A DNA stretch of 47,241 nt from an uncultured Anaerobiospirillum sp. (GTDB lineage: Bacteria > Pseudomonadota > Gammaproteobacteria > Enterobacterales > Succinivibrionaceae). The notes below the pieces were generated by a model that did no database searches, was not told where the DNA came from, and worked only from the letters and a program-made list of their open reading frames with translations. This document shows, piece after piece, positions 1-10,149 of this stretch. The first letter of the stretch is position 1, and each line of letters opens with the position of its first letter. Position numbers and translations under genes: made by a program. The DNA lies in NCBI GenBank assembly GCA_944389615.1, contig CALXNA010000025.1:1-47241 (forward strand), read 5' to 3'.

Positions 1-324
<324 letters not shown>

Positions 325-341
325 CGAGGGGGGAAATTACA

Positions 342-980
342 ATGTCAATCGGTTTAATCGGCCGCAAGCTTGGTATGACCCGCATCTTTAACGAGGACGG
401 TAAGTCAGTTCCAGTAACTGTAATCCAAGTTGAGCCTAACCGTGTTACTCAGATCAAGAATCTGGATAATGATGGTTACTGCGCTATCCAAGTTACCACC
501 GGTGAGCGTAAGGCTTCCCGCATGACCAAGGCTGAGCAAGGCCACTTCGCTAAGTCGGGCGTTGCCGCAGGTCGTGGTTTATGGGAGTTCCGTTTAGAGC
601 CAAGCGAGCTTGAGGCTTATCAAGTTGGCTCTGAAATCAAGGTAGATGCTTTTGACGGTGTAAAGAAGGTAGATGTCACCGGCCAGTCCAAGGGTAAGGG
701 CACTGCTGGTACCGTTAAGCGCTACAATTTCCGTACTCAGGACTTTACTCACGGTAACTCGCGCTCCCACCGCGTTCCTGGTTCCACTGGTCAAAACCAG
801 ACCCCAGGCCGCGTATTCAAGGGCAAGAAGATGGTCGGCCATATGGGCAGCGAGAAGGTCACCGTTATGTGCTTAGAGCTCGTTCGTATCGACACTGAGC
901 GTAACCTGCTCCTCGTCAAGGGTGCAGTTCCAGGCGCTAACAACGGCGATCTGATCGTAAGGCCAAGTGTTAAAGCTTAA
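342..980 (+). CDS. rplC: 50S ribosomal protein L3
   Basis: L3 is an early 23S rRNA-binding assembly protein near the peptidyl transferase centre. The 212-residue product (E. coli 209) starts [16 protein letters not shown] and keeps the central loop [15 protein letters not shown] at about residues 150-164, the region where PrmB methylates a glutamine in enterics. A strong GAGGGGGG-type ribosome binding site precedes the ATG. It lies second in the S10 operon, 17 nt before rplD. Confidence 0.98.
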   Translation: MSIGLIGRKLGMTRIFNEDGKSVPVTVIQVEPNRVTQIKNLDNDGYCAIQVTTGERKASRMTKAEQGHFAKSGVAAGRGLWEFRLEPSELEAYQVGSEIKVDAFDGVKKVDVTGQSKGKGTAGTVKRYNFRTQDFTHGNSRSHRVPGSTGQNQTPGRVFKGKKMVGHMGSEKVTVMCLELVRIDTERNLLLVKGAVPGANNGDLIVRPSVKA

Positions 981-997
981 CCTGAGGTATAGGAACC

Positions 998-1612
998 ATG
1001 GAATTAAAGATGATTGGCGCGGACAAGCCACTAGAGGTCTCCGAGAGCGCCTTTGGTCGTGAGTTCAATGAGGCGCTGGTACATCAGGTAGTCGTAGCTT
1101 ACCTGAGCACTGCTCGTGCTGGTACCAAGGCACAAAAGACCCGTTCGGAAGTATCCGGCGGCGGCAAGAAGCCTTTCCGTCAAAAGGGCACCGGCCGCGC
1201 TCGTGCTGGCTCCACGCGCTCTCCTTTATGGCGTGCTGGTGGCACCATCTTCGCAGCCAAGCCACAAGATTGGTCGCAGAAGGTCAACCGCAAGATGTAC
1301 CGTGCTGCTATGAGCAGCATCATGTCTGAGTTAATCCGTCAAGACCGCTTAGTGGTCGTTGAGGATTTCAAGATCGCTGACCACAAGACCAAGACCTTAG
1401 TTGCTAAGCTCAAGGAGCTTGAGTTAAAGCGCGTCTTAATCGTCACCGCCGAGGATGACGACAACCTGCGTTATGCTTCCAACAACCTGTACAAGGTTGA
1501 GGTTTGCCAGCCAGGTACTGCCGGCTTTAACCCAGTAAATCTTGTTAGCTTCGACAAGGTATTGATTACCGCTGCTGCTCTCAAGAAGGTTGAGGAGGAT
1601 ATCACCAAATGA
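998..1612 (+). CDS. rplD: 50S ribosomal protein L4
   Basis: L4 lines the peptide exit tunnel and in enterics represses its own operon. The product has 204 residues (E. coli 201), with the conserved extended loop [19 protein letters not shown] at about residues 68-86. Its end overlaps the rplW start by 4 nt (ATGA), which suggests translational coupling. Whether autoregulation operates here cannot be judged because the S10 leader is not in the window. Confidence 0.98.
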   Translation: MELKMIGADKPLEVSESAFGREFNEALVHQVVVAYLSTARAGTKAQKTRSEVSGGGKKPFRQKGTGRARAGSTRSPLWRAGGTIFAAKPQDWSQKVNRKMYRAAMSSIMSELIRQDRLVVVEDFKIADHKTKTLVAKLKELELKRVLIVTAEDDDNLRYASNNLYKVEVCQPGTAGFNPVNLVSFDKVLITAAALKKVEEDITK

Positions 1613-1920
1613 TTAACGCTCGTTTAATGAACATCCTTCGCGCCCCAGTCGTTACCGAGAAGTCCCAGCGTGCTCTTCAAGCCAACACCCAGGTCTTCAA
1701 GGTATTACCAGACGCCACCAAGACTGAGATCAAGCAGGCCGTTGAGACCTTGTTCAACGTCAAGGTTGCTAAGGTTCACACCTGCAATGTTATGGGCAAG
1801 AAGCGTCGCTCCGCTCATGGCATGGGTGTCCGTTCTGATTGGAAAAAGGCCTACGTCACGTTCGCTGCTGATGCCAACATTGACGTAACCAACGGTCTTG
1901 CCGACAAGGAGAGCAACTAA
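1609..1920 (+). CDS. rplW: 50S ribosomal protein L23
   Basis: L23 sits at the tunnel exit and docks trigger factor and SRP. The 103-residue protein reads [18 protein letters not shown] near the start and [16 protein letters not shown] in the second half, both typical of L23. The start overlaps rplD by 4 nt and the stop codon shares one base with the rplB ATG (TAATG), so rplD, rplW and rplB are probably translationally coupled. Confidence 0.98.
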   Translation: MINARLMNILRAPVVTEKSQRALQANTQVFKVLPDATKTEIKQAVETLFNVKVAKVHTCNVMGKKRRSAHGMGVRSDWKKAYVTFAADANIDVTNGLADKESN

Positions 1921-2735
1921 TGGCCATCATTAAGACTAAGCCAACCTCCGCAGGTCGTCGTCACGTAATCCAGATCAAGAACCCTGATCTCTGGAAGGGT
2001 GCACCTTGCCGCTCCTTAGTAGTTGAGAAGCGCAAGACCGGTGGCCGTGACAACTACGGTCACATCTCGACCCGTCACATCGGTGGTGGTCACAAGCAGC
2101 GCTATCGTTTGATCGATTTCAAGCGCCAGAAGGATGGTATCGAGGCTCGCATCGAGCGCCTTGAGTACGATCCAAACCGTTCGGCCCACTTAGCTTTAGT
2201 GGTCTACGCCGACGGTGAGCGTCGCTACATCTTAGCCCCTAAGGGTCTTAAGGTCGGCGACAAGATTATGAGCGGCGACAGCGCTCCAATCAAGGTTGGT
2301 AACGCTCTGCCTCTGCGCAACATCCCAGTTGGTACTAACGTCCACAACGTTGAGTTAGTTCCAGGTCAGGGTGCCCAGTTTGCCCGTTCTGCTGGTGCCT
2401 TCTGCCAGATCTTAGCCCGCGAGGGTGACTACGTCACCTTACGTATGCGCTCTGGTGAAATGCGCCGCGTTCTCGCTAACGGTCGCGCCACTATCGGCGA
2501 AGTCGGCAACAGCGAGCACATGCTCCGCCAGTTAGGCAAGGCAGGTGCAAGCCGTTGGCGTGGTATCCGTCCTACCGTACGTGGTATGTCCATGAACCCA
2601 ATCGACCACCCACATGGTGGTGGTGAGGGCCGCAACAAGGGTATTCAGCCTCGTTCGCCATGGGGTACCCCATGCAAGGGCTTCAAGACCCGCAAGAACA
2701 AGCGTACTGACAAGTACATTGTTCGCCACCGTTAA
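1920..2735 (+). CDS. rplB: 50S ribosomal protein L2
   Basis: L2 is needed for subunit association and peptidyl transfer. The 271-residue product (E. coli 273) contains [16 protein letters not shown] and the conserved loop [14 protein letters not shown], including the histidine important for activity. It starts on the last base of the rplW stop. Codon use is strongly biased, with TTA for many leucines, CCA for proline and AAG for nearly all lysines. Confidence 0.98.
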   Translation: MAIIKTKPTSAGRRHVIQIKNPDLWKGAPCRSLVVEKRKTGGRDNYGHISTRHIGGGHKQRYRLIDFKRQKDGIEARIERLEYDPNRSAHLALVVYADGERRYILAPKGLKVGDKIMSGDSAPIKVGNALPLRNIPVGTNVHNVELVPGQGAQFARSAGAFCQILAREGDYVTLRMRSGEMRRVLANGRATIGEVGNSEHMLRQLGKAGASRWRGIRPTVRGMSMNPIDHPHGGGEGRNKGIQPRSPWGTPCKGFKTRKNKRTDKYIVRHR

Positions 2736-2754
2736 TCGTTAGTGAGGAATCAAG

Positions 2755-3030
2755 ATGCCACGTTCTTTAAAGAAAGGCCCGTTTATCGACGCGCACTTGT
2801 TGAAGAAGGTTGAACAGGCACAGGCAAGCACCGACAAGAAGCCTATCAAGACTTGGTCGCGCCGTTCAATGATCATTCCTGCCATGATCGGTATGACGAT
2901 TGCTGTGCACAATGGCCGTCAGCACGTACCTGTTTACGTTTCCGATGAGATGGTAGGTCACAAGTTGGGCGAGTTTGCCCCAACTCGTACTTTCCGCGGC
3001 CACGCTGCCACGGACAAGAAGGGTAAGTAG
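2755..3030 (+). CDS. rpsS: 30S ribosomal protein S19
   Basis: S19 forms part of the 30S head with S13 and contacts the A-site finger. The 91-residue product starts [16 protein letters not shown] and ends [13 protein letters not shown], matching S19 along its length. AGTGAGGAATC gives the ribosome binding site. It is followed by rplV after 10 nt. Confidence 0.98.
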   Translation: MPRSLKKGPFIDAHLLKKVEQAQASTDKKPIKTWSRRSMIIPAMIGMTIAVHNGRQHVPVYVSDEMVGHKLGEFAPTRTFRGHAATDKKGK

Positions 3031-3040
3031 GAGTTAAAAC

Positions 3041-3376
3041 ATGACTGAAGTTAAGGCCGTACATCGTTTTGCTCGTACTTCCGCTCAGAAGGCCCGTTTA
3101 GTTGCCGACCAGGTTCGTGGTATGGGCACTGACAAGGCTCTTGACCTGTTAAAGTTCAGCCCGCGCAAGGCCTCGAACTTGATCTATCAGGTTCTGAACT
3201 CGGCTATCAGCAATGCTGTGAACAATAACGGCATGGATGCTTCCAAGCTGTTCGTATCTCAGATCATGATCGACGAAGGCCCGTCCTTAAAGCGTGTTAT
3301 GCCACGTGCTAAGGGCCGTGCCGATCGCATCGTGAAGAGAACTTCTCACATCACCATTTACGTTGCCGAGCGCTAA
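3041..3376 (+). CDS. rplV: 50S ribosomal protein L22
   Basis: L22 lines the exit tunnel opposite L4. The product has 111 residues (E. coli 110) with the typical start [20 protein letters not shown], the beta-hairpin region [17 protein letters not shown] and the tail [13 protein letters not shown]. It is the seventh gene of the S10 operon, 15 nt before rpsC. Confidence 0.98.
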   Translation: MTEVKAVHRFARTSAQKARLVADQVRGMGTDKALDLLKFSPRKASNLIYQVLNSAISNAVNNNGMDASKLFVSQIMIDEGPSLKRVMPRAKGRADRIVKRTSHITIYVAER

Positions 3377-3391
3377 CAGGAGCTACTTAAG

Positions 3392-4210
3392 ATGGGTCAA
3401 AAGGTTAATCCAATCGGAATCAGACTTGGTATTACTAAGCCTTACGTTTCGACCTGGTACGCTTCCACTGCCAAGTTTGCAGATAACATCAAGAGCGATG
3501 CCGAGGTTCGTAAGTACTTAACGACTGAGCTTAAGAATGCCTCCGTTTCCAAGATCGTGATCGATCGTCCTGCTAAGAGCATCCGTGTTACCATCCACAC
3601 CGCTCGCCCAGGCATCGTCATCGGTAAGAAGGGCGAAGATGTTGAGAAGCTGCGCAAGAAGATCACCGAGATCGCTGGCGTACCTGCTCAGGTCAACATC
3701 AGCGAAGTCCGCAAGCCTGACTTAGATGCTAAGTTAGTTGCTGACTCGATCGCCTCGCAGTTAGAGCGCCGCGTAATGTTCCGCCGCGCCATGAAGAAGG
3801 CCATCCAAAACGCCATGCGCGTTGGCGCCAAGGGCATCAAGGTCGAAGTCTCCGGCCGTTTAGGTGGTGCTGAAATCGCTCGTTCCGAGTGGTTACGTGA
3901 GGGCCGCGTCCCTCTGCACACCTTACGTGCTGACATCGACTACGCCTTATCCGAGGCCGTTACCACCTATGGTGTCATCGGTGTTAAGGTCTGGATCTTC
4001 AAGGGTGAGGTTTTAGGTCAGTTACCTCTGAACCAAGAGGAGACTGAAGAGCGCAATGCCGCTCCAGATCGCAAGGGCCGTCGTCGCAACGACAATGGTG
4101 CTCGCACCAACCGTCGCGGTGGTCGTTTCGATCGTTCTCAGGGTCAAAAGAAGCCTCAAGCTGATGCAGCTGCTCCAGCACCTGCTGCAGCCCCAGCTTC
4201 CGCTGAGTAA
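3392..4210 (+). CDS. rpsC: 30S ribosomal protein S3 with extended C-terminal tail
   Basis: S3 binds the mRNA entry channel of the 30S head. The N-terminal half carries the KH domain with the GxxG loop in [16 protein letters not shown] at about residues 72-87, and the conserved core ends near [11 protein letters not shown]. The product is 272 residues against 233 in E. coli: the extra 40 or so form an Arg/Asn/Gly-rich stretch (about 225-252) and then an Ala/Pro run (about 255-272). The codon use of the tail matches the rest, so it is part of the gene. Confidence 0.97.
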   Translation: MGQKVNPIGIRLGITKPYVSTWYASTAKFADNIKSDAEVRKYLTTELKNASVSKIVIDRPAKSIRVTIHTARPGIVIGKKGEDVEKLRKKITEIAGVPAQVNISEVRKPDLDAKLVADSIASQLERRVMFRRAMKKAIQNAMRVGAKGIKVEVSGRLGGAEIARSEWLREGRVPLHTLRADIDYALSEAVTTYGVIGVKVWIFKGEVLGQLPLNQEETEERNAAPDRKGRRRNDNGARTNRRGGRFDRSQGQKKPQADAAAPAPAAAPASAE

Positions 4211-4226
4211 CTGGAGGATAGATTAA

Positions 4227-4640
4227 ATGTTACAACCAAAGCGTACCAAGTATCGCAAGACCCAGAAGGGTCGTAACGAGGGCTTAGCCTACGCAGGTAG
4301 CGAAGTATCCTTCGGCGATTTCGGCTTAAAGGCTACCTCCCGTGGCGAGCTCACTGCTCGTGAGATTGAGGCCGCCCGTCGTGCTTTCACCCGTGAGATG
4401 AAGCGTGTCGGTAAGGTCTGGATCCGCGTATTCCCAGATAAGCCAATCACGCAGAAGGCTCTGGGTGTTCGTATGGGTAAGGGTAAGGGTACTGTTGAGT
4501 ACTGGGTTTGCCCAATTCAGCCTGGCAAAGTTCTCTTTGAAATCAGTGGCATTTCTGAGGAAGTTGCACGTGAGGCTTTCCGTCTTGCTGCAGCCAAGTT
4601 GTCGGTTACCACTACTTTCGTTCGTAAGGCGGTGATCTAA
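4227..4640 (+). CDS. rplP: 50S ribosomal protein L16
   Basis: L16 helps position tRNA at the A site and is a late assembly protein. The 137-residue product starts [17 protein letters not shown] and contains the [20 protein letters not shown] segment (about residues 63-82) typical of L16. GGAGG precedes the ATG. Its TAA abuts the ATG of rpmC directly. Confidence 0.98.
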   Translation: MLQPKRTKYRKTQKGRNEGLAYAGSEVSFGDFGLKATSRGELTAREIEAARRAFTREMKRVGKVWIRVFPDKPITQKALGVRMGKGKGTVEYWVCPIQPGKVLFEISGISEEVAREAFRLAAAKLSVTTTFVRKAVI

Positions 4641-4844
4641 ATGAAGGCAAACGAGTTACGTTCTAAGTCCGTAGATGAGCTGAAGGCAGAGCTTGAAGGC
4701 AAGCTCCGTGAGCAGTTCAATCTGCGCTTTCAACACAAGGTAGGTCAGCTCAATAGCACCGATGATGTTCGCAAGGTTCGTCGTGACATTGCTCGCATCA
4801 ACACCGTCCTGTCCGAGAAGCTGCGCGCTCAAAGCGCTCAATAG
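4641..4844 (+). CDS. rpmC: 50S ribosomal protein L29
   Basis: L29 is a small two-helix protein at the tunnel exit, next to L23. The 67-residue product reads [20 protein letters not shown] at the start and [16 protein letters not shown] in the second helix. It starts immediately after the rplP stop without its own clear ribosome binding site, so translation is likely coupled to rplP. Confidence 0.97.
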   Translation: MKANELRSKSVDELKAELEGKLREQFNLRFQHKVGQLNSTDDVRKVRRDIARINTVLSEKLRAQSAQ

Positions 4845-4856
4845 AGGTAGTGCGAA

Positions 4857-5126
4857 ATGTCTGAGACTCAGAACACCCCTAAGGTAGCACGCACCCTCCG
4901 TGGTCGCGTTGTTAGCGATAAGATGCAGAAGGCCTGCGTTGTTGCTGTAGAGCGTCGCGTTAAGCACCCGATTTACGGCAAGATCTTAAAGCGTACCACT
5001 AAGTTCCACGTTCAGGATATCAACAACGAGGCTCGCAAGGGCGACTTCGTTGAGATCCGTGAGTGCCGTCCAGTGGCTAAGACCATTGCTTGGACCTTAG
5101 TATCGGTGATCGAAAAGGCCCAGTAA
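4857..5126 (+). CDS. rpsQ: 30S ribosomal protein S17
   Basis: S17 is a primary 16S rRNA-binding protein with an OB fold. The 89-residue product contains [20 protein letters not shown] and the [14 protein letters not shown] end typical of S17. It is the last gene of the S10 operon, as in E. coli, and is followed within 35 nt by a terminator. Confidence 0.98.
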   Translation: MSETQNTPKVARTLRGRVVSDKMQKACVVAVERRVKHPIYGKILKRTTKFHVQDINNEARKGDFVEIRECRPVAKTIAWTLVSVIEKAQ

Positions 5127-5160
5127 GCCCCGTCCACTCCGTGGACAAGGCTTAAGGCCC

Positions 5161-5215
5161 GAGCAGGCTGCGGCCTGCTCTCAAAGCAAAGAGGGATCCT
5201 GCGGGATCCCTTTTT
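5161..5215 (+). terminator. Tandem-hairpin terminator of the S10 operon
   Basis: Two hairpins follow rpsQ. The first is GAGCAGGC-TGCG-GCCTGCTC at 5161-5180. The second is AGGGATCC-TGCG-GGATCCCT at 5192-5211 and runs into a T tract at 5211-5215. The second has the form of an intrinsic terminator, and both have the same TGCG loop. Confidence 0.88.
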
Positions 5216-6371
5216 CCATCCTAGCGCCCAAGATTATGTTAAATCATTACAAGCCAGCGAGTTCCGCCCCAGCGCTCTTATCTGAGGCCTTACCTCCGAG
5301 GCGCCTACTCCTCAGCCGCAGGCCGCTGCCGCCACTCGCTGCGCTCCAATCGCGGTCGCAGGCTAGGCTGTCGGAGCGGCTCTGAGCGCTCGGCGCAATT
5401 CCGGCGATGCTTGTCTGCTCGGTAAAGGCAACACTCACGCTGGCTTAGGCCGCTTGATTGAGCTTACTATGAGTGCCGACAGGGGTGGGCGGAGCTGTGC
5501 CGTGGTGCAAGCAAAGTTAGCTCCCTACAGAGCTTGTGCGCCGCTGTCATCATCGCAGGGAGATGGTCTTGAGGTAGTTGGCCGCCGCTCAAAGGCTGCG
5601 CTTGAGACAGCTCTTGGTGGGTAGCTTGTGCGGGGCGCAGGGCCCTCAAGCAGTGCTGGGGTTCTAAGCGCGATCTGCGCAGGGAGCCTGCGCTGTTCAG
5701 CATCTTGCTCTTTGGACGAGGTTTGGTTATCGGGGCTTGCCTGCGTTCTATGCTCATATGCCTGCTAATGGTTGCGGCACTCCGGTGGCTGAGCTCAGTA
5801 GGGGCGAGGAAGGCCTGCTGCGCTCTGTTTGGTGCTCAGTGACCTTAGGGCGCAGATGGCGAGTTTGGTGGACTTTGACCGTAGTAAGCAATGATTGCGG
5901 TGCGTGGTGGGAATATGAACTGGCTGGGGCTCAAAGCGTGACATGCGCGCAGATGACCTGCGCAGCAGCTGAACCTCGAGACGAGAGGCTTGAGCGCAGA
6001 GGATCGTTTGCTCTCATAAGCCACCGCAAGGTGGTGGGCTCTTGCGATGGAGCGCGGGATAGGGAGGTGCGTTGACATCAACATGTGTTGCGGCGCTCGG
6101 TTTGAGCGCGTTGGACTGAGGTTACGCGGTGCTGAACGGTTGGGCTGGGGGCATCTTGTTCGGCGCAGGGGCCTGACTTCGTGGAGGTTGTGCTGGATGC
6201 GGCCTGAGGCGTGCTTGGGCGTGCCAAGAAGGGCGACCGGAGGCGGGGACAGCGCGGGCGGCTGGTAGGAGCGCAGGGCGGCTACCGCGGTTGCACTTTA
6301 AGGCTGCACTGGGGTAGGCGGCGCAGGGTGAAGGTGGGCTTCGGGGAAAATGAGAGGTAGGCCGCAAAAAC
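5216..6371. other. Long non-coding spacer between S10 and spc operons
   Basis: No gene is recognised in this stretch of about 1.15 kb. Several open frames occur by chance but none has a recognisable protein, a consistent ribosome binding site or the biased codon use of the neighbours. The plus strand is clearly richer in G than in C after about 5480. Small hairpins are visible, for example CCACC-GCAA-GGTGG at 6021-6034 and GCGCAGG-GAG-CCTGCGC near 5675. I could not match it to RNase P RNA, tmRNA, 6S or SRP RNA. Confidence 0.6.
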
Positions 6372-6400
6372 TTGTGCTTTCGCGATTTTCATGGTACGAT
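6372..6400 (+). promoter_or_regulatory. Sigma70-type promoter of the spc operon
   Basis: TTGTGC at 6372-6377 and TACGAT at 6395-6400 are 17 bp apart, and TGG before the -10 makes it an extended -10. It lies about 95 nt upstream of rplN. It is the best promoter-like sequence in the spacer and would drive the whole spc operon. Confidence 0.72.
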
Positions 6401-6494
6401 TCAGCGCCCTTTGACTTATTGGAGCGCTCCCTGCTTTGGGGCGCACCGAGGTCTTGGGGGGTTATTTGATGTTAAACCTTTGGAGCATTATTCA

Positions 6495-6863
6495 ATGATC
6501 CAGATGCAATCCATGCTCGACGTTGCTGACAACTCGGGCGCTCGCAGCGTAATGTGCATTAAGGTCCTGGGTGGATCTCACCGCCGTTACGCCGCTATTG
6601 GCGACATCATCAAGGTGTCCGTCAAGGAAGCGATCCCACGCGGCAAGGTCAAGAAGGGCGATGTTTGTGACGCCGTTGTCGTACGTACCAAGAAGGGCGT
6701 ACGCCGTCCAGATGGCTCCGTCATCCGCTTTGATTCCAACGCTGCTGTTCTGTTGAACAATCAGCACGAGCCAATCGGCACTCGTATCTTCGGGCCTGTC
6801 ACCCGTGAGCTGCGCGGTGAGCAGTTCATGAAGATCGTGTCGTTAGCTCCAGAAGTCCTCTAA
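6495..6863 (+). CDS. rplN: 50S ribosomal protein L14
   Basis: L14 contributes to the subunit interface with L19. The 122-residue product starts [17 protein letters not shown] and contains [20 protein letters not shown] and [11 protein letters not shown], matching L14 closely. The ATG at 6495 is chosen because the family starts MIQxQ and GGAG at 6482-6485 is well spaced; the reading frame is open further upstream but that part overlaps the promoter. It is the first gene of the spc operon. Confidence 0.98.
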   Translation: MIQMQSMLDVADNSGARSVMCIKVLGGSHRRYAAIGDIIKVSVKEAIPRGKVKKGDVCDAVVVRTKKGVRRPDGSVIRFDSNAAVLLNNQHEPIGTRIFGPVTRELRGEQFMKIVSLAPEVL

Positions 6864-6888
6864 TCAGTCAGGTAGGGGTATAAGAACA

Positions 6889-7215
6889 ATGGCAGCGAAA
6901 ATCCGTCGCAACGACGATGTAATCGTCATCGCAGGCAAGTGCAAGGGCCAAACCGGTAAGGTTACCTCCGTCTTCACCAAGGAGCAGAAGGTCTTAGTCG
7001 AGGGCGTTAACCTCGTCACCAAGCACGTTAAGCCTAATCCAAACCTTCAGATCGAAGGTGGTATTACCCAACAGGAAGCTCCATTACACATTTCCAATGT
7101 AGCTATCCTCAACCCAACTACCAACAAGGCTGACAAGGTTGGCTTCCGCTTTGAGGACGGCAAGAAGGTTCGCTTCTTTAAGTCCAACGGTGAGACGATC
7201 CCTACTAAGGCTTAA
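6889..7215 (+). CDS. rplX: 50S ribosomal protein L24
   Basis: L24 is one of the assembly-initiator proteins of the 50S subunit. The 108-residue product (E. coli 104) has the KOW motif near the start ([18 protein letters not shown]) and the [18 protein letters not shown] end. It follows rplN by 25 nt and precedes rplE by 27 nt. Confidence 0.98.
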   Translation: MAAKIRRNDDVIVIAGKCKGQTGKVTSVFTKEQKVLVEGVNLVTKHVKPNPNLQIEGGITQQEAPLHISNVAILNPTTNKADKVGFRFEDGKKVRFFKSNGETIPTKA

Positions 7216-7242
7216 TAGCAGTTTTTATCAGGAGTAATAACG

Positions 7243-7791
7243 ATGGCGAAACTGCATGATCAATACAAGCAGGAAGTAATCAAAGCTTTAATGGAGAAGT
7301 TTGGTTACAAAACAGTCATGCAAGTCCCTCGAATTGTGAAGATCACCCTAAACATGGGTGTCGGTGAAGCAGTTGCTGATAAGAAGGTCTTAGAGAACGC
7401 AGCACGCGACATGGCTGCCATCTCCGGCCAGAAGCCATTGATCACCAAGGTTCGCAAGTCTGTAGCGGGCTTCCATATTCGTGAGGGCTACCCAATCGGT
7501 TGCAAGGTAACCCTGCGCGGCGAGCGCATGTGGGAGTTCTTAGAGCGTTTAATCGTAATCTCGATCCCACGTATCCGCGACTTCCGCGGCTTATCGGCCA
7601 AGTCCTTTGACGGCCGTGGCAACTACTCGATGGGCGTTCGTGAGCAGATCATCTTCCCTGAGATCGATTACGACAAGGTCGACGCTATCCGTGGTCTGGA
7701 CATCACCATCACCACCACCGCCAAGACCGACGAAGAGGGCCGTGCCCTGCTTGAGGCATTTAAGTTCCCATTCCGCTCTCAGACTAAGTAA
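7243..7791 (+). CDS. rplE: 50S ribosomal protein L5
   Basis: L5 binds 5S rRNA in the central protuberance. The 182-residue product (E. coli 179) contains [37 protein letters not shown] and [15 protein letters not shown], all characteristic. CAGGAGTAATAACG supplies the ribosome binding site. Confidence 0.98.
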   Translation: MAKLHDQYKQEVIKALMEKFGYKTVMQVPRIVKITLNMGVGEAVADKKVLENAARDMAAISGQKPLITKVRKSVAGFHIREGYPIGCKVTLRGERMWEFLERLIVISIPRIRDFRGLSAKSFDGRGNYSMGVREQIIFPEIDYDKVDAIRGLDITITTTAKTDEEGRALLEAFKFPFRSQTK

Positions 7792-7808
7792 GTTAGGACG
7801 AACCTGCA

Positions 7809-8114
7809 ATGGCTAAAACTTCCATGAAAAATCGCGAGCTCAAGCGCGAGCGTCTGGCTCAAAAGTACTTTGCCAAGCGCCAAGAGCTCAAGAACAAGAT
7901 TTCCGATCTCTCTTTGTCTGACGAAGAGCGTTTTGCCGCAGTGCAAGCTTTAGCTGCCCTGCCACGTGACTCGAGCCCATGCCGTCAGCGTAACCGCTGC
8001 TCCGAGACGGGCCGTCCTCACGGTTACCTGCGTAAGTTCGGCTTATGCCGTATCAAGCTCCGTGAGCACATGATGCGCGGTGAAATTCCTGGCCTCCACA
8101 AGGCAAGCTGGTAA
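7809..8114 (+). CDS. rpsN: 30S ribosomal protein S14, mixed cysteine pattern
   Basis: S14 is part of the 30S head. At 101 residues this is the long type seen in E. coli, usually lacking zinc. Near the C-terminal half it reads [16 protein letters not shown] and then [13 protein letters not shown]. Cysteines 64 and 80 occupy the first and third positions of the zinc-binding C-x2-C-x12-C-x2-C pattern of short S14 proteins, but the second and fourth are Thr67 and Lys83, so zinc binding is unlikely. Confidence 0.97.
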   Translation: MAKTSMKNRELKRERLAQKYFAKRQELKNKISDLSLSDEERFAAVQALAALPRDSSPCRQRNRCSETGRPHGYLRKFGLCRIKLREHMMRGEIPGLHKASW

Positions 8115-8128
8115 GAGGAGAGAGAGAC

Positions 8129-8521
8129 ATGAGCATGCAAGATCCTATCGCGGATTTGCTGACCCGTATCCGTAACGGCCAAGCTTCGGGCAAGGTCATG
8201 GTCTCCATGCCTTCTTCTAAGCAGAAGCTGGCTATCGCCAACCTCCTGTTAAAAGAGGGTTATATCGCTTCGGTTAACGTTACCGGCGATACCAAGAAGA
8301 TTTTAGAGATCGGTCTCAAGTACTACGAGGGTAAGCCTGTAGTTGAGATGATCCAGCGCGTGTCCCGTCCTGGTCTGCGCATTTACAAGAAGTGCCGCGA
8401 CCTGCCACGCATCATGAATGGCTTAGGCATTGCGGTCATTTCGACCTCCAAGGGCCTTATGACCGACCGTGCCGCCCGTAAGGACGGTTTAGGCGGCGAA
8501 GTTGTCTGCTACGTCGCATAA
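8129..8521 (+). CDS. rpsH: 30S ribosomal protein S8
   Basis: S8 is a primary 16S-binding protein and represses the spc operon in E. coli. The 130-residue product starts [18 protein letters not shown] and ends [24 protein letters not shown], as S8 does. In E. coli the S8 target lies at the start of rplE; no structure search was done here. GAGGAGAGAGAGAC is a strong ribosome binding region. Confidence 0.98.
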   Translation: MSMQDPIADLLTRIRNGQASGKVMVSMPSSKQKLAIANLLLKEGYIASVNVTGDTKKILEIGLKYYEGKPVVEMIQRVSRPGLRIYKKCRDLPRIMNGLGIAVISTSKGLMTDRAARKDGLGGEVVCYVA

Positions 8522-8532
8522 AGGAGAGGGAC

Positions 8533-9066
8533 ATGTCACGTATTGCTAAGGAACCAGTCATCGTTCCTCAGGGCGTCGAGGTCTCCATCGACGGCCAGTT
8601 AGTTACTATTAAGTCCAAGAAAGGTCAGATGCAGCATCGCGTCCACGACAAGGTAAAGGTTGACTTCACTGACAACGTTTTACACGTCAAGGTCGTTGAC
8701 GACTCTGCTGAGGCCAATATGCAGTCGGGCACCACCCGTGCTCTGCTGCACAACATGGTAGTCGGTTTAGATAAGGGCTACGAGAAGAAGTTAACCTTAG
8801 TCGGCGTTGGTTTCCGCGCTCAGGCTAAGGGCAAGGTTCTGAACCTGAACTTAGGCTTCTCGCACCCAATCGAGCATGAGCTCCCAGAGGGTGTTACCTG
8901 CGAAACCCCATCTCAGACCGAAATCGTCCTGAAGGCCTTCGACAAGGCTCTCTTAGGTCAGGTCGCTGCCGACATTCGCTCGTACCGTGAGCCTGAGCCT
9001 TACAAGGGCAAGGGTGTCCGTTATGCTGACGAAGTCGTCCGCATCAAGGAAGCTAAGAAGAAGTAA
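8533..9066 (+). CDS. rplF: 50S ribosomal protein L6
   Basis: L6 lies near the sarcin-ricin loop and the factor-binding site. The 177-residue product has the two duplicated L6 domains; the second contains [18 protein letters not shown] and the signature [18 protein letters not shown] near the end. AAGGAGAGGG is the ribosome binding site. Confidence 0.98.
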   Translation: MSRIAKEPVIVPQGVEVSIDGQLVTIKSKKGQMQHRVHDKVKVDFTDNVLHVKVVDDSAEANMQSGTTRALLHNMVVGLDKGYEKKLTLVGVGFRAQAKGKVLNLNLGFSHPIEHELPEGVTCETPSQTEIVLKAFDKALLGQVAADIRSYREPEPYKGKGVRYADEVVRIKEAKKK

Positions 9067-9083
9067 GGATTGAGGTAAATACC

Positions 9084-9437
9084 ATGTTCGATAAGAAACA
9101 GTCTCGCATCCGCCGTGCTACTAAGTCACGCGCTAAGATGCACGAGTTGGGAGTCACTCGCCTCGTCGTTACTCGTACTCCACGTCACATCTACGCTCAG
9201 ATCATCGACAAGGATAGCCATGTCTTAGCCTGCGCTAGCACCTTAGAGAAGGATCTGGTCAAGGAGCTCAAGTACACCGGTAATATCGAGGCCGCTAAGG
9301 TCATCGGCAAGACTGTTGCCGAGCGCGCTTTAGCTGCTAAGGTTGAGAGCGTTGCTTTCGACCGTTCTGGTTACAAGTATCACGGCCGTGTCGCCGCTTT
9401 AGCTGACGCCGCTCGTGAAGCTGGCCTCAAGTTCTAG
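9084..9437 (+). CDS. rplR: 50S ribosomal protein L18
   Basis: L18 binds 5S rRNA with L5 and L25. The 117-residue product starts with a basic tail ([20 protein letters not shown]) and ends with the conserved [20 protein letters not shown]. Its stop TAG is part of the AGGAG ribosome binding site of rpsE. Confidence 0.98.
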   Translation: MFDKKQSRIRRATKSRAKMHELGVTRLVVTRTPRHIYAQIIDKDSHVLACASTLEKDLVKELKYTGNIEAAKVIGKTVAERALAAKVESVAFDRSGYKYHGRVAALADAAREAGLKF

Positions 9438-9448
9438 GAGTGGACTCA

Positions 9449-9955
9449 ATGCAACACAAAGAAGAGACTCAAGTAGGCGAGCTTCAGGAGAAGTTAGTCG
9501 CTGTTAACCGCGTTGCCAAGGTTGTTAAGGGTGGTCGTATCTTCTCGTTCACCGCCTTAACGGTTGTTGGTGACGGCAATGGCCACGTTGGCTTCGGCTA
9601 CGGCAAGGCTTCTGAGGTTCCTGCTGCCATTCAAAAGGCGATTGAGCAGGCTCGTCGCAACATCAATAAGGACATCTCCTTAAACGATGGTACCCTCTTC
9701 CACGCCGTTAAGGGCGAGCACTCTGGTTCCATGGTTTACATGCAGCCAGCTGCCGAAGGTTCGGGTATTATCGCCGGCGGTGCTATGCGCGCCGTCTTAG
9801 AGGTAGCAGGTGTTCGTAACGTCTTAGCTAAGACCTACGGCTCCACCAACCCAATCAACGTCGTCCGTGCCACGGTTGCTGCTTTAGCTTCGCAGCGCAC
9901 TCCAGAGCAGATCGCTGCTAAGCGCGGCCTCAGCGTTCAGGAAATCTTGGAGTAA
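9449..9955 (+). CDS. rpsE: 30S ribosomal protein S5
   Basis: S5 is involved in decoding fidelity and mRNA unwinding. The product is 168 residues (E. coli 167) and contains [20 protein letters not shown] and the S5 signature around [21 protein letters not shown] chose the ATG at 9449 because AGGAG at 9436-9440 is 8 nt upstream and the length then matches; a GTG at 9440 would add three residues but overlaps the ribosome binding site. Confidence 0.97.
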   Translation: MQHKEETQVGELQEKLVAVNRVAKVVKGGRIFSFTALTVVGDGNGHVGFGYGKASEVPAAIQKAIEQARRNINKDISLNDGTLFHAVKGEHSGSMVYMQPAAEGSGIIAGGAMRAVLEVAGVRNVLAKTYGSTNPINVVRATVAALASQRTPEQIAAKRGLSVQEILE

Positions 9956-9958
9956 AAA

Positions 9959-10144
9959 ATGGCAGAGAAGAAGACCATCAAAGTTACCCAAGTACGTAGC
10001 ATCATCGGCCGCAAGCCAGATCACGTTGCTACTATCCGTGGCCTTGGTTTACGCCGTATTCGTCACACGGTCGAGCTCGAGGACACCCCTTCGGTTCGCG
10101 GCATGATCAACAAGGTCAGCTACATGATTAAGGTTGAGGAGTAA
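9959..10144 (+). CDS. rpmD: 50S ribosomal protein L30
   Basis: L30 is a small two-layer protein of the 50S subunit. The 61-residue product contains [20 protein letters not shown] and [19 protein letters not shown], typical of L30. It starts 3 nt after the rpsE stop and its ribosome binding site (GGAG) lies inside rpsE, so coupling is likely. Confidence 0.97.
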   Translation: MAEKKTIKVTQVRSIIGRKPDHVATIRGLGLRRIRHTVELEDTPSVRGMINKVSYMIKVEE

Positions 10145-10149
10145 CACTA

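Noticed and set aside
5737..6075. 112-residue open frame in the S10-spc spacer
   Set aside because: No ribosome binding site, no codon bias and a composition rich in Trp, Cys and Arg, which is typical of chance frames in GC-rich DNA.
6072..6100. Perfect TTGACA at 6072-6077 as a promoter
   Set aside because: No -10-like hexamer lies 15-19 bp downstream.
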